DNA of 64,000 nucleotides. Origin: Labrys wisconsinensis. Its GTDB lineage: Bacteria > Pseudomonadota > Alphaproteobacteria > Rhizobiales > Labraceae. The notes under the pieces were generated by a model. It ran no database searches. It had not been told where the DNA came from and saw only the letters and a list, made by a program, of their open reading frames with translations. Positions 52,633 through 61,921 of this stretch are shown piece by piece; position 1 is the stretch's first letter, and every line of letters begins with the position of its first letter. The stretch is from assembly GCF_030814995.1 (NCBI RefSeq), contig NZ_JAUSVX010000003.1:248001-312000 (forward strand), in the 5' to 3' direction. The position numbers were made by a program, and so were the translations under genes.

Positions 52633-52644
52633 TCATCATACCAG
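52633..52644 (-). promoter_or_regulatory. Putative GntR operator in the divergent GntR / OiaX-like promoter region
   Basis: TCATCATACCAG, the exact reverse complement of CTGGTATGATGA at 47065-47076. A run of AT-rich sequence (52621-52645) surrounds it, likely holding the divergent promoters. A 12-base identity at both ends of one pathway is unlikely by chance in this GC-rich setting, but protein binding is not shown. Confidence 0.5.
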
Positions 52645-52794
52645 ATCGGTGTCAATGAAAGGCACGCGACCGGCAAGGCAGCCGGACGTCCGCCGGCAGG
52701 GACGTCCGGCACGACATCGAAGCCCGGCGGGCGCGCCGCAACCGGACCGGCATGGTCCGCGCATCGGCCGCGCCGTCCCATCCCGAATGGTTCC

Positions 52795-54069
52795 ATGACG
52801 CAATCCTGCATCCGCCTGACCTACCGCATCGAGACGGCGGGCGACGTCCAGGCGCTGGCCGCCAAGATCGCCAGCGACCAGTCGACCGGCACCTTCGTGC
52901 CCGTCCCCGGCGAGACGCCGGAACTGAAGGCCCGGGTCGCGGCCAGGGTCGTCGGCCTGCGGCCCCTGGAGCCGCTGGCGGTGCCGAGCTTCCCCGCCGA
53001 GCCGGGCACCCCGCCCGGCACGCGCTACAACCGGGCCGATGCCGATATCGAGTTTCCGATCGAGGCCGTCGGCACCGACCTCGCCGCGCTGACGACCATC
53101 GCCATCGGCGGCGTCTACTCGATCAAGGGCTTTTCCGGCATCCGCATCGTCGACATGCAGCTGCCGGCCGAATTCGCCGCGGCCCATCCCGGCCCGCAAT
53201 TCGGCGTTCCCGGCAGCCGTGCCCTGACCGGCGTCACGGACCGGCCGATCATCGGCACCATCGTCAAGCCGGCGCTCGGCCTGCGTCCGCACGAGACCGC
53301 CGCGCTGGTGCGCGAGCTGGTCGAGGCCGGCGTCGATTTCATCAAGGACGACGAGAAGCTGATGAGCCCGGCCTATTCCAGCCTGGCCGACCGGGTGAAG
53401 GCGATCATGCCGATCATCCTCGACCACGAGCAGAAGACCGGCGCCAAGGTGATGTATGCCTTCGGCATCTCGCATGCCGACCCCGACGAGATGATGCGCA
53501 ACCACGACATCGTCGCCGAGGCCGGCGGCAATTGCGCGGTGATCAACGTCAACTCCATCGGCTTCGGCGGCTTCGCCTTCCTGCGCAAGCGCTCGCGCCT
53601 GGTGCTGCACGCCCATCGCAACGGCTGGGACATCCTGACCCGCCATCCCGGCCTCGGCATGGAGTTCAAGGTCTACCAGCAGTTCTGGCGCCTGCTCGGC
53701 GTCGACCAGCTCCAGATCAACGGCATCCGCGTCAAATATTGGGAGCCGGACGAGTCCTTCATCCGCTCCTTCCACGACATCTCGACGCCGCTGTTCTCAG
53801 CCGCGGACTGCCCGCTGCCGGTGGTCGGCTCGGGCCAGTGGGGCGGCCAGGCGCCGGAGACCTACGCCCGAACCGGCCAGACGCAGGACCTGCTCTATCT
53901 GTGTGGCGGCGGCATCGTCAGCCATCCCGGCGGCCCGGCGGCGGGCGTCAGGGCGGTGCAGCAGGCCTGGCAGGCCGCCGTGGCCGGCATTGCGCTGGAG
54001 ACCTATGCCCGCGAGCATCGCGAGCTCGCCCAGTCGATCGAGAAGTTCGGAGACGGCCGCGATGCGTAA
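52795..54069 (+). CDS. oiaX: RuBisCO-like protein, probable 3-oxo-isoapionate-4-phosphate decarboxylase (OiaX-like)
   Basis: 424 residues of the RuBisCO large-subunit family. GTIVKPALGLRPHETAALVR (KPALGL at 158-163) and AGVDFIKDDEKLMSPAYSS (K184, the lysine that is carbamylated in RuBisCO, followed by DDE) are present; MYAFGISHADPDEMMRNHD and HAHRNGWDILTRHPGLGMEF complete the barrel. It is not a carbon-fixing enzyme: the following genes encode a DUF1537 kinase and two tetrose-phosphate isomerases, the set described for apionate breakdown in which OiaX decarboxylates 3-oxo-isoapionate 4-phosphate to L-erythrulose 1-phosphate. ATG at 52795. The next gene overlaps by 8 bases. Confidence 0.83.
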   Translation: MTQSCIRLTYRIETAGDVQALAAKIASDQSTGTFVPVPGETPELKARVAARVVGLRPLEPLAVPSFPAEPGTPPGTRYNRADADIEFPIEAVGTDLAALTTIAIGGVYSIKGFSGIRIVDMQLPAEFAAAHPGPQFGVPGSRALTGVTDRPIIGTIVKPALGLRPHETAALVRELVEAGVDFIKDDEKLMSPAYSSLADRVKAIMPIILDHEQKTGAKVMYAFGISHADPDEMMRNHDIVAEAGGNCAVINVNSIGFGGFAFLRKRSRLVLHAHRNGWDILTRHPGLGMEFKVYQQFWRLLGVDQLQINGIRVKYWEPDESFIRSFHDISTPLFSAADCPLPVVGSGQWGGQAPETYARTGQTQDLLYLCGGGIVSHPGGPAAGVRAVQQAWQAAVAGIALETYAREHRELAQSIEKFGDGRDA

Positions 54070-54850
54070 GCCGATGGCCGGCACCGGCTGGAAGATGAAC
54101 CACACCGCCGCCGAGACGGCCGACTATGCCGAGCGGCTGAAAGCCATTCTCGCGCCCGGCATCGCCGACAGCCTCGACATCTTCGTGCTGCCGCCGTTCA
54201 CCGCGCTGCACGCGGCGCAGCGGCATTTCGCCGGCTCGTCGGTCGCCTATGGCGGACAGAACATGCACTGGGACCTCTACGGCGCCTGGACCGGCGAGAT
54301 CTCGGCGCCGATGCTGGTGGAGGCGGGCTGCCGCTATGTCGAGCTCGCCCATTCCGAGCGCCTGGCCCATTTCGGCGAGACCTACGAGCTGGTGCGCCGC
54401 AAGCTCGACGCCGCCCTCGCCGAAGGGCTGACCCCCATCCTCTGTCTCGGCGAAACCGGCGAGGACAAGCGCCAGGGGCGCACCGTGACCGTGCTGGCCG
54501 AGCAGCTCGCCACCGCCCTCACCGGCCAGCCGGCGGAGCGCGTGCCGGAGGTCGTCCTGGCCTACGAGCCGCGCTGGGCCATCGGCGCCGCCGCGGCCGC
54601 CTCCCCCGGACACGTCGCCGCCTGCCATACCGCGCTGCGCACGCTCTTGACGGAGCGCTACGGCGAGGACGTCGCGGACAGGACCCGCATCATCCATGGC
54701 GGCTCGGTCACGCCGGAGAACGGCGAGGAGCTGATCCGCCTGCCCGACGTCGACGGGCTGTTCGTCGGCCGCGCCGCCTGGTCGCCGGAGGGCTTCGCCC
54801 GCATCGTCGACATCGTCCATCGAGCCGCCCAGGAAAGGGTCCCGTCATGA
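54062..54850 (+). CDS. lerI: Triosephosphate isomerase-like L-erythrulose-1-phosphate isomerase (LerI-like)
   Basis: 262-residue TIM barrel with all catalytic residues: K11 in [10 protein letters not shown]97 in [16 protein letters not shown] and E169 in [12 protein letters not shown]; phosphate loop [14 protein letters not shown]. The replacement of the glycolytic NxK start by GWKMN and the ERLAHF (not RR) loop match the TpiA2/EryH group that isomerises L-erythrulose 1-phosphate to D-erythrulose 4-phosphate. Context between OiaX-like and RpiB-like genes supports that role over glycolysis. Overlaps both neighbours. Confidence 0.82.
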   Translation: MRKPMAGTGWKMNHTAAETADYAERLKAILAPGIADSLDIFVLPPFTALHAAQRHFAGSSVAYGGQNMHWDLYGAWTGEISAPMLVEAGCRYVELAHSERLAHFGETYELVRRKLDAALAEGLTPILCLGETGEDKRQGRTVTVLAEQLATALTGQPAERVPEVVLAYEPRWAIGAAAAASPGHVAACHTALRTLLTERYGEDVADRTRIIHGGSVTPENGEELIRLPDVDGLFVGRAAWSPEGFARIVDIVHRAAQERVPS

Positions 54851-55299
54851 AAATCGCCCTCGGTGCCGACAGCGCCGGCAAGCCGCTTCTCGACGTCATC
54901 GCCGCCCATCTCAAGGGCAAGCCCGGCCTGGAGGTCACCGACCTCAGCCAGTCCGGCACTTATGCCGGCACGGCCGAAGGCGTGGCCGCCGCCGTCGCCG
55001 CGGGCGAGTACGAGCGCGGCATCCTGTTCTGCGGCACCGGCATCGGCGTCGCCATCTCGGCCAACAAGGTGCCGGGCATCCGCGCCGCACAGACCCACGA
55101 CACCTATTCGGCCGAGCGGGCCGCCAAGTCGAACAACGCCCAGATCATCACCATGGGCGCACGGGTGATCGGGCCGGAGCTGGCCAAGGCGATCGCCGAC
55201 ACCTGGCTCGCCTCCTCCTTCGACCCCCAGGGGCCCTCGGCCGGCAATGTCGAGGCCATCGACGGGCTCGACGCCAAATATGCCAGGCGTGCGGGATGA
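54847..55299 (+). CDS. derI: RpiB-like D-erythrulose-4-phosphate isomerase (DerI-like)
   Basis: 150 residues. [22 protein letters not shown] and the catalytic cysteine C62 in [23 protein letters not shown] are RpiB/LacAB motifs; [17 protein letters not shown] follows. Related proteins in erythritol and apionate routes convert D-erythrulose 4-phosphate to D-erythrose 4-phosphate, which enters the pentose phosphate pathway. Start and stop both overlap neighbouring genes (ATGA). A general ribose-5-phosphate isomerase role is possible but less likely here. Confidence 0.82.
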   Translation: MKIALGADSAGKPLLDVIAAHLKGKPGLEVTDLSQSGTYAGTAEGVAAAVAAGEYERGILFCGTGIGVAISANKVPGIRAAQTHDTYSAERAAKSNNAQIITMGARVIGPELAKAIADTWLASSFDPQGPSAGNVEAIDGLDAKYARRAG

Positions 55300-56624
55300 G
55301 CGACCTGCTGCTGTCCTATTACGGCGACGACCTCACCGGCTCCACCGACGTGATGGAGGCGATGGCCTCCCATGGCGTGCCGACCGTCCTGTTCATCCGC
55401 GAGCCGACGCCGGAGCAGCGCCGGCGCTTCGCCGATTGCCGGGCCATCGGCCTCGCCGGGACCAGCCGCAGCGAGACGCCGGACTGGATGGAGGCGCATC
55501 TGACCCCGGCCCTCGCCTGGCTGAAGACGCTCGAGGCGCGGTTCTGCCACTACAAGGTCTGCTCGACCTTCGATTCCCATCCTGATGTCGGCAGCATCGG
55601 CCGCGCCGTCGAGATCGGCCAGCGCGTCTTCGGCCAGCGGCGCGTCCCCCTGGTGGTCGGCGCGCCGCAGCTCAGGCGCTACACCGCCTTCGGCACGCTG
55701 TTCGCGGCCTATCAGGGCGCGACCTACCGGATCGACCGCCATCCCGTGATGAGCCGCCACCCCGTGACGCCGATGGCGGAGGCGGACCTCACCCGCCACC
55801 TGGCGCTGCAGACGGACAGGCCGATCGGCCTCGTCGACCTCGCCGCCCTGCAGGCGCCGGACGTGGATGCGGCCGTCGACGCGGCCCTGGCCGGCGGGGG
55901 CGAGATCGTGCTGTTCGACGTGGCCGATCCGGCGACGCAGCGCGCCGTCGGCCGCCAGCTTCTGCGCCTCTACCGCGGGCCGAGCTTCGTCGCCGGATCC
56001 TCGGGGGTGGAATATGCCCTGCTCGCGGCCTGGACGGCGGACACCACGGTGCCTGACAAGGCCGAGTTCGCGTCGCCCGGCAAGGCCGACCGCATCGCCG
56101 TGGTCTCGGGAAGCTGCTCGCCGACGACCGAACGGCAGATCCGCCATGCCGTCGGCCACGGCTTCGACGATATCGCCCTCGATCCGCGCGATCTGATCGG
56201 TGGCGACGTCGAGAATGCGGTCGCGGCTGCCATCGCGCGCGGCCTCGACAGCCTCGCCTCGGGGCGCAGCGTCATCCTCTACACCGCGCTCGGGCCCGCC
56301 ACCGATCTCGGCGGCGAGATCGATCGGGAGAGCGAGGGGCGCCATCGCATCGGCCGGCGGCTGGGCGAGATCCAGCGGGCGCTGGTCGCTCGCGCTGGGC
56401 TGAAGCGCGCTGTCATCGCCGGCGGTGACACGTCCAGCCATGCCCTGCGCGAGCTCGGCATCTATGCGCTCACCACCCGCCTGCCGCTGCCGCAGACGCC
56501 GGGCTCGCCGCTCTGCCGGGCCTATAGCGAGGATGCCGCCTTCGACGGCCTGGAGATCGCGCTCAAGGGTGGCCAGGTCGGACGGGACGACTATTTCAGC
56601 CAGATCCGCGACGGCCTCGCCTGA
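55296..56624 (+). CDS. oiaK: DUF1537 four-carbon acid sugar kinase, probable 3-oxo-isoapionate kinase (OiaK-like)
   Basis: 442 residues. N-terminal [20 protein letters not shown] is the signature of the DUF1537 acid-sugar kinases, with [18 protein letters not shown] and the ATP-binding region [18 protein letters not shown] and [17 protein letters not shown] in the C-terminal half. OiaK phosphorylates 3-oxo-isoapionate before decarboxylation by OiaX. Overlaps the RpiB-like gene by 4 bases and ends the operon. The dehydrogenase that would make 3-oxo-isoapionate is not in this window. Confidence 0.82.
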   Translation: MSDLLLSYYGDDLTGSTDVMEAMASHGVPTVLFIREPTPEQRRRFADCRAIGLAGTSRSETPDWMEAHLTPALAWLKTLEARFCHYKVCSTFDSHPDVGSIGRAVEIGQRVFGQRRVPLVVGAPQLRRYTAFGTLFAAYQGATYRIDRHPVMSRHPVTPMAEADLTRHLALQTDRPIGLVDLAALQAPDVDAAVDAALAGGGEIVLFDVADPATQRAVGRQLLRLYRGPSFVAGSSGVEYALLAAWTADTTVPDKAEFASPGKADRIAVVSGSCSPTTERQIRHAVGHGFDDIALDPRDLIGGDVENAVAAAIARGLDSLASGRSVILYTALGPATDLGGEIDRESEGRHRIGRRLGEIQRALVARAGLKRAVIAGGDTSSHALRELGIYALTTRLPLPQTPGSPLCRAYSEDAAFDGLEIALKGGQVGRDDYFSQIRDGLA

Positions 56625-56630
56625 GGCCGA

Positions 56631-57899
56631 TCAGCCGCCGAAGCCCTCGACGAAGCGGATCAGCGCGGCCACGGCCCGGCCCATGTCCGCCGTCGAGACG
56701 AACTCGGCGGGGTTGTGGCTGACGCCGCCCCTGCAGCGCACGAACAGCATGGCGATCGGGCAGAGCCGGCCCATGGCCTGGCCGTCATGGCCGGCGCCGG
56801 AAGCGAGCCGCAACGCCCGCCCGCCGCCCGCCTCGATCGCCGCCCCCAGGCCGGCCTGCAATCCCGCGTCGCAGGCGGTGGCGCCGACCTCGTGGACGCG
56901 CTCCATCCAGGCGGTGACGCGGCGGCGTGCGGCGATCGCCTCGACGCCGTCGCGCAGACGCGTGAGCGCCGCCTCGCGCACCGTGTCGGTCTGCGAGCGC
57001 AGGTCGACGGTGAACACCACCCGTGCCGGGATGACGTTGGAGGCCCCCGGCGACAGGGTGAGCTTGCCGACGGTGGCGACCGTGAAGTCCGCGGCATTGT
57101 CGCGGCCGATCGCCTCGACCAGCCCCATGATCTCGGCCGAGGCCGCCAGCGCGTCGCGCCTGAGCGCCATCGGCACGGTCCCGGCATGGCCGGCCTCGCC
57201 GACCACGGTGACGGAGAGCCGTGTCTGGCCGGCGATGGCGGTGACCACGCCCAGCGCCTCGCCCTCGGCCTCCAGCACCGGCCCCTGCTCGATATGCACT
57301 TCGACATAGGCGGCGGCCTCGGCCGGATCGCAGGCCGCCTGCGCAATGGCGCCGGGATCCCCGCCATAGGCGCGCAGCGCCGCCTCCAGCGTGATGCCGT
57401 CGACAGATTCGACAGCCAGGGCGCCGGGGTCGAAATGGCCGGCGACGGCGCCCGAGCACAAGAGCGTCGCGGGAAAGCGGGAGCCCTCCTCGTCGCCGAA
57501 GGCGAGCACGTCGATGCCGAAGGGCATGGCGCCGCGGCTGCGGGCGATATGCTCGGCCGCCAGGATGCCGGCCACCACGCCGAGATTGCCGTCATAGGCG
57601 CCGGCATCGATGACCGTGTCGATATGCGAGCCGAGGAGCAGGCGCCGGGCGCCGTTGGCGCCCTGCCGCTCCGCCTCGGCCGGCAGGCGCCCGCGCACCG
57701 TGCCGAGCGCGTCCTCGCTCACGACGAGCCCGGCCGCCTGCATCCAGCTGGCGACGAGGTCGGCGGCGCGCCGGTGCTCCGGCGTGAGATAGAGGCGGGT
57801 GATGCGCCCCTCCTCCGCGCTGATCGCCGCCAGCGCCCGGATCATCGCTTCGGCACGCCGGCCGAGGGCTTCGATGTCGAGGATGGGACCGGCCGTCAC
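56631..57899 (-). CDS. allC: Allantoate amidohydrolase (M20 family)
   Basis: 422 residues. LLGSHIDTVIDAGAYDGNLGV, AFGDEEGSRFPATLLCSGA, AYVEVHIEQGPVLEAEGEAL, SGAGHDGQAMGRLCPIAMLF and RGGVSHNPAEFVS are the metal and substrate motifs of allantoate amidohydrolases and ureidopropionases. Because the adjacent genes make allantoin from urate, allantoate to ureidoglycine or ureidoglycolate plus ammonia is the likely step. Overlaps uraD by 4 bases. Allantoinase is not in view. Confidence 0.85.
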   Translation of the reverse strand: MTAGPILDIEALGRRAEAMIRALAAISAEEGRITRLYLTPEHRRAADLVASWMQAAGLVVSEDALGTVRGRLPAEAERQGANGARRLLLGSHIDTVIDAGAYDGNLGVVAGILAAEHIARSRGAMPFGIDVLAFGDEEGSRFPATLLCSGAVAGHFDPGALAVESVDGITLEAALRAYGGDPGAIAQAACDPAEAAAYVEVHIEQGPVLEAEGEALGVVTAIAGQTRLSVTVVGEAGHAGTVPMALRRDALAASAEIMGLVEAIGRDNAADFTVATVGKLTLSPGASNVIPARVVFTVDLRSQTDTVREAALTRLRDGVEAIAARRRVTAWMERVHEVGATACDAGLQAGLGAAIEAGGGRALRLASGAGHDGQAMGRLCPIAMLFVRCRGGVSHNPAEFVSTADMGRAVAALIRFVEGFGG

Positions 57900-58423
57900 C
57901 GCGACATCCCGCCATCCGGAGCCTCGACCTTGTCCTCCAGCCGGAAGCGGACGATGCGCATCACCTGCGCCAGCGCGGTCCAGAACTCCTCCTCGCGGGC
58001 GCCGCCGATGCGCTGCTCGAAGGCTTCGAGGATGCGGTGCTTGGTGGCGCCCTTGACGGCCAGGATGAAGGGGAAGCCGAAGCGGGCGACATAGCGGGTG
58101 TTGAGGTCCTGGAAGCGGGCGAATTCTTCGGGCGTCAGCGTGTCGAGGCCGGCGCCGGCCTGCTCGCGGCGCGAGGCTGCGGCCACCGTGCCGGCCAGGG
58201 CGGCCTTGCCGGCGAGATCGGGATGCGCCCGGATCAGCGCCTCCTGCTCGGCCCGCGCGGCGCCGGCGACAACAGCCTGGAAGGCGTCGACCATGGCTTC
58301 GCGCCCGGCATAGGGACGGGCCCGGCCAGCCCGCTCCGCCACCCAGGGCGAATGCTCGGCGATATCGCCGAAGGCTGCCAGGAAAGCAGGTGCGGACAGG
58401 GCATTGACGTCGTCGAGGGTCAT
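57896..58423 (-). CDS. uraD: 2-oxo-4-hydroxy-4-carboxy-5-ureidoimidazoline (OHCU) decarboxylase
   Basis: 175 residues. H67 in ALIRAHPDLAGKAAL is the catalytic histidine of the family; EHSPWVAERA (about 23-32), LTPEEFARFQDLN and YVARFGFPFILAVKGATKHRIL are all conserved. It converts OHCU to S-allantoin after urate oxidation. Gene order uraD-allC on one strand after the urate oxidase. The intermediate hydroxyisourate hydrolase is not found in the window. Confidence 0.93.
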   Translation of the reverse strand: MTLDDVNALSAPAFLAAFGDIAEHSPWVAERAGRARPYAGREAMVDAFQAVVAGAARAEQEALIRAHPDLAGKAALAGTVAAASRREQAGAGLDTLTPEEFARFQDLNTRYVARFGFPFILAVKGATKHRILEAFEQRIGGAREEEFWTALAQVMRIVRFRLEDKVEAPDGGMSR

Positions 58424-58486
58424 GTCGGCGCGACCGAGGAATGTTTCGTCTCGCCGGGGAGCGGCGCGGGCAAGCTCATTTCAAGC

Positions 58487-59671
58487 TCATTTCTGGGCGG
58501 CGATCCAGGCGCCGAGCTCGGCCCGTTCCAGGTCGGTGATGTGGGTGGTGTTGCCGAGCGGCATGGCCCTCCCCTTCACCGCCTGCTGCTCGATCTGCGC
58601 GGCGTATTTGCGCAAGTTGTCGATCGTGTCGAGGTGCACGCCCTTGGGCGCCTTGGTGAAGGTCGGATTGGTCGGCTTCTCCGAATGGCAGGCGATGCAA
58701 TGGGTGGCGGCGATGGTCATCGCCCGCTCGTCGCTCACCGGCCCGGTCACGACGGCCTCGGCCTCGCGCGGGGCGGTGACGAACATGGCGACGAACAGGG
58801 CGAGGGCGATCACCGGCAGCGTCCAGGCATAGCCCTCGAAGGGATCGCCGGCATCGGCGCGGTTGATGAGGTGGCGGATCATCGCGCCGGCGACCAGGAT
58901 CAGCGCCACCACCAGCCAGGCGTGCGGATGGTCGGTGAGCAGGGGATAATGGTTCGACACCATCATCACGATGACCGGCAGCGTCAGGTAGTTGTTGTGC
59001 AGCGAGCGCTGCTTGCCGATGCGGCCGAGATCGGCGTCCGGCTTTTCGCCGCGCAGCAGCTGGCCGACCAGGATGCGCTGGTTCGGGATGATGATGCGGA
59101 AGACGTTGGCCGCCATGATCGTGCCGACGAAGGCGCCGACATGGATCAGCGCGCCGCGGCCGGAGAAGATGTGGGTAAAGAGGAAGGCCGCGCCGACCAC
59201 CAGCACGAAGACGCAGAGCACGAGCAGGCCGGTATGCCGGCCGACCGGCGAGCGGCAGAGCCCGTCATAGATCAGCCAGCCGCCGGCGAGCGAGGCCAGC
59301 GAGATCAGGATGGCGCCCCCGCGCGACAGCGGCATCACCGAGGCGTCGATCAGATAGGCGTCGGCGTTCCAGTAATACTGCACCGCCATCAAGAGCATGC
59401 CGGTGACGAAGGTGAGATAGGCCTCCCACTGGAACCAGTGCAGATCGGGCGGCAGCGCGGCCGGCGCGACCGTGTATTTCTCGACGTGGTAGAAGCCGCC
59501 GCCGTGCACCATCCAGGACGTGCCGTAGACGCCCTCGTTCATCCGCTCGCGCCGGCGCAGCGAGAAGTCGAGCCAGACGAAATAGAAGCTGGCGCCGATC
59601 CAGCCGATGGCCAGGACGATATGGGCCCAGCGCAGCAGCAGGTTGAGCCAGTCGACGAGAAAGGCGCTCAT
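58487..59671 (-). CDS. puuD: Membrane urate oxidase with cytochrome c domain (PuuD)
   Basis: 394 residues. Residues 1-300 form about eight membrane segments (LLLRWAHIVLAIGWIGASFYFVW at the start, LLVLCVFVLVVGAAFLFTHIF and others); residues about 310-394 are a cytochrome c domain with heme motif CIACH (325-329) and a candidate axial methionine in GRAMPLGN. PuuD oxidises urate in the inner membrane and hands electrons to the respiratory chain rather than to oxygen directly, unlike soluble uricase. Located upstream of uraD and allC, downstream of the BMP transporter. Confidence 0.9.
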   Translation of the reverse strand: MSAFLVDWLNLLLRWAHIVLAIGWIGASFYFVWLDFSLRRRERMNEGVYGTSWMVHGGGFYHVEKYTVAPAALPPDLHWFQWEAYLTFVTGMLLMAVQYYWNADAYLIDASVMPLSRGGAILISLASLAGGWLIYDGLCRSPVGRHTGLLVLCVFVLVVGAAFLFTHIFSGRGALIHVGAFVGTIMAANVFRIIIPNQRILVGQLLRGEKPDADLGRIGKQRSLHNNYLTLPVIVMMVSNHYPLLTDHPHAWLVVALILVAGAMIRHLINRADAGDPFEGYAWTLPVIALALFVAMFVTAPREAEAVVTGPVSDERAMTIAATHCIACHSEKPTNPTFTKAPKGVHLDTIDNLRKYAAQIEQQAVKGRAMPLGNTTHITDLERAELGAWIAAQK

Positions 59672-59715
59672 GGCGAGCCATCGTGAGGGGCTGGTCGGGG
59701 AGGACGGCCGCGTGC

Positions 59716-59748
59716 CGCCATCCCTCTCCCGCCGGGAAAGGGATGGCG
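59716..59748 (-). terminator. Hairpin between the BMP binding-protein gene and puuD
   Basis: Arms GCCATCCCT and AGGGATGGC with an inner CCCG/CGGG-like continuation (one mismatch) form a stem of about 15 base pairs. It begins 31 bases after the binding-protein stop and 45 bases before the puuD start. No clear T run follows, so it may terminate, attenuate or stabilise the upstream mRNA. Its core resembles the palindromic repeats at 24.1-24.3 kb. Confidence 0.5.
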
Positions 59749-59778
59749 CGCGTTTCGGTCAGGAGCGGGCCGCGCCCG

Positions 59779-60858
59779 TCACTGCGGGACCTTGTCGTCG
59801 ATGCCCTTGACGTACCAGTTCATGCTCAGGATCTGGCCGGCGTCGAGGTGGTCGCCGCCCTTGCACTCGACGGTGGTGCCGTCCTGGTTCACCACCGGGC
59901 ACTTGAAGGGATGCAGCTTGCCCGACTTGATCGCCGCTTCCGTATCTTCCGCCAGCTTCTTGACGTCGTCCGGCATGTTGGTGAACGGCGCCATGGTCAC
60001 CATGCCGGCATCGAAGCCGCCCCAGGTGTCGGAAGACTTCCAGGTGCCGTCGAGCACCGCCTTGGCTTCCTGGATGTAGTAGTCGCCCCAATGGTTGACG
60101 ATGGCGGTGAGCTGGGCCTTCGGGCCGAACTTGATCATGTCGCTGTCCTGGCCGAAGGCATAGATGCCCTTCTCGGCCGCGGTCTGCATGGCGGCCGGGC
60201 TGTCCGTGTGCTGGGTCAGGATGTCGGCGCCCTGCGCGATCAGCGCCTTGGCGGCGTCCGCTTCCTTGCCCGGATCGAACCAGGAGGAAACCCAGACGAT
60301 CTTGACCTTGAGGTCGGGCCGCACCGACTGGGCGCCGAGCATGAAGGAGTTGATGCCGGAGATGACCTCCGGGATCGGGAAGGGTGCGATGTAGCCGATG
60401 ACGCCGCTCTTCGACATCTTGGCGGCGATCACGCCCTGGACATAGCGCCCTTCATAGAAGCGCGCGGCATAGGTGGAGAGATTGTCGGCGCGCTTGAAGC
60501 CGGTGGCGTGCTCGAACTTCACGTCCGGATATTTCTTGGCCACCTTCACCGTCGGGTCCATGAAGCCGAAGGAGGTGGTGAAGATCAGGCCGGCACCGTC
60601 GGCGGCCAGCGTCTCGATCACCCGCTCTGCATCCGGCCCTTCGGCCACGTTCTCGACGAAGGTGGTCTCGACCTTGTCGCCGAGCGCCTTCTCCAGCTCC
60701 TTGCGGGCGACGTCGTGCTGATAGCTCCAGCCGAAATCGCCGACCGGCCCGACATAGACGAAGCCGACCTTCAGCTTGTCCGCAGCCAGGGCGGGAAAGC
60801 CGAGACCGACCGCCAGGGCGGCCGCGGCCGCCGCCATCCACATTCTGCTCTTGTTCAT
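59779..60858 (-). CDS. BMP family ABC transporter substrate-binding protein
   Basis: 359 residues. Signal peptide MNKSRMWMAAAAAALAVGLG with cleavage after ALAAD region; LKVGFVYVGPVGDFGWSYQHD is the Bmp/PnrA-type start, and FTTSFGFMDPTVKVAKKYPD and FGQDSDMIKFGPKAQLTAIVNHW follow. These proteins bind nucleosides or purines. The gene follows the two permeases and ATPase in one minus-strand operon, before urate catabolic genes, so a purine such as urate, xanthine or allantoin is the likely ligand. ATG at 60858 is chosen over a longer frame because the signal peptide starts there. Confidence 0.88.
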   Translation of the reverse strand: MNKSRMWMAAAAAALAVGLGFPALAADKLKVGFVYVGPVGDFGWSYQHDVARKELEKALGDKVETTFVENVAEGPDAERVIETLAADGAGLIFTTSFGFMDPTVKVAKKYPDVKFEHATGFKRADNLSTYAARFYEGRYVQGVIAAKMSKSGVIGYIAPFPIPEVISGINSFMLGAQSVRPDLKVKIVWVSSWFDPGKEADAAKALIAQGADILTQHTDSPAAMQTAAEKGIYAFGQDSDMIKFGPKAQLTAIVNHWGDYYIQEAKAVLDGTWKSSDTWGGFDAGMVTMAPFTNMPDDVKKLAEDTEAAIKSGKLHPFKCPVVNQDGTTVECKGGDHLDAGQILSMNWYVKGIDDKVPQ

Positions 60859-60984
60859 GCGCCGTCCCCTCATCGTCGGCCGAGTTCGCTCGAGCGGGCC
60901 GGGCGCCGGCCTTGGCGCACCCGGTCCATCGCAACAAATGCCGGCCCGGCTGCCATGGGACCGGATGCGGCGCACCCCGCGGCC

Positions 60985-61920
60985 TCAGCGGTCGGGCATG
61001 AACGGCGTCCCCAGGGATGCCGGCGCCGCGCCGCCCCCGCCCTTCCGGGCCGAGATGACGACCAGGACCAGGATGGTGGCAAGATATGGCAGCGCCGTCC
61101 AGAACTGGCTCGGCCAGACCAGCCAGCGCGGCAGGTCGGCGGCAAAGGCCTGCATGTGCAGCTGGCCGATCCAGATCGCGCCGAAGAAATAGGCCCCCAG
61201 CAGGAGCCGCCAGGGCAGCCAGGAGGCGAACACCACCAGGGCGAGCGCGATCCAGCCGCGGCCCGCCGTCATGCCCGTCACCCAGAACGGCGTGTCGGCG
61301 AGCGAGAGATAGGCCCCGGCGAGCCCGGCGCAGCCCCCGCCGAACAGCACGGCGCCGAAGCGGATCAGCCGCACGGGATAGCCCAGCGCATGGGCCGAGG
61401 CATGGCTGTCGCCGACGGCGCGCAGCACCAGCCCGGCGCGCGAGCGGTAGAGGAACCACCACACCCCCGCCACCAGCGCCACCGAGAGATAGACCAGGGC
61501 ATTCTGGCCGAAGACGATCGGCCCGAGGAAGGGGATGTCGGAAAGTCCGGGAATGTCGAGCTTGGGGATGGTGTCGCGCTTGCTGCCGACGAATCCGGTG
61601 CCGATCAGCTCGGACAGGCCGAGCCCGAGGATGGTCAGGGCGAGACCTGAGGCGACCTGGTTGGCGGCGAGCCGCAGGGTCATGAAGGCGAAGAGGCTCG
61701 CCATGGCCATGCCCGCGACGATCGCCGCCAGCACGCCGACGAAGGCATTGTCGGCGGTGAAGCCGGCAGCGAAGCCGGCCACCGCGCCCATGATCATCAT
61801 GCCCTCGACGCCGAGGTTGAGCACGCCGGAGCGCTCGACGACCAGCTCGCCGATCGCCGCGATCAGGAAGGGCGTCGAGGAGGCGATGATGGTGAGAATG
61901 ATGTCCTGGGTCAGCAGCAT
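60985..61920 (-). CDS. BMP-type (nucleoside) ABC transporter permease 2
   Basis: 311 residues with about eight hydrophobic segments. LAAIGELVVERSGVLNLGVEGMMIMGA at the N-terminus is the family hallmark (YufQ/NupQ-like), and GDSHASAHALGYPVRLIRFGAVLFGGGCAG is the ATPase-contact loop. Begins one base after the stop of the partner permease. Next gene downstream is the binding protein. Confidence 0.88.
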   Translation of the reverse strand: MLLTQDIILTIIASSTPFLIAAIGELVVERSGVLNLGVEGMMIMGAVAGFAAGFTADNAFVGVLAAIVAGMAMASLFAFMTLRLAANQVASGLALTILGLGLSELIGTGFVGSKRDTIPKLDIPGLSDIPFLGPIVFGQNALVYLSVALVAGVWWFLYRSRAGLVLRAVGDSHASAHALGYPVRLIRFGAVLFGGGCAGLAGAYLSLADTPFWVTGMTAGRGWIALALVVFASWLPWRLLLGAYFFGAIWIGQLHMQAFAADLPRWLVWPSQFWTALPYLATILVLVVISARKGGGGAAPASLGTPFMPDR

Positions 61921-61921
61921 G

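Noticed and set aside
52795-54069. True RuBisCO and carbon fixation
   Set aside because: The protein has the KPALGL and KDDE segments, but the gene order with DUF1537 kinase and tetrose-phosphate isomerases fits the OiaX branch; no small subunit or phosphoribulokinase is present.
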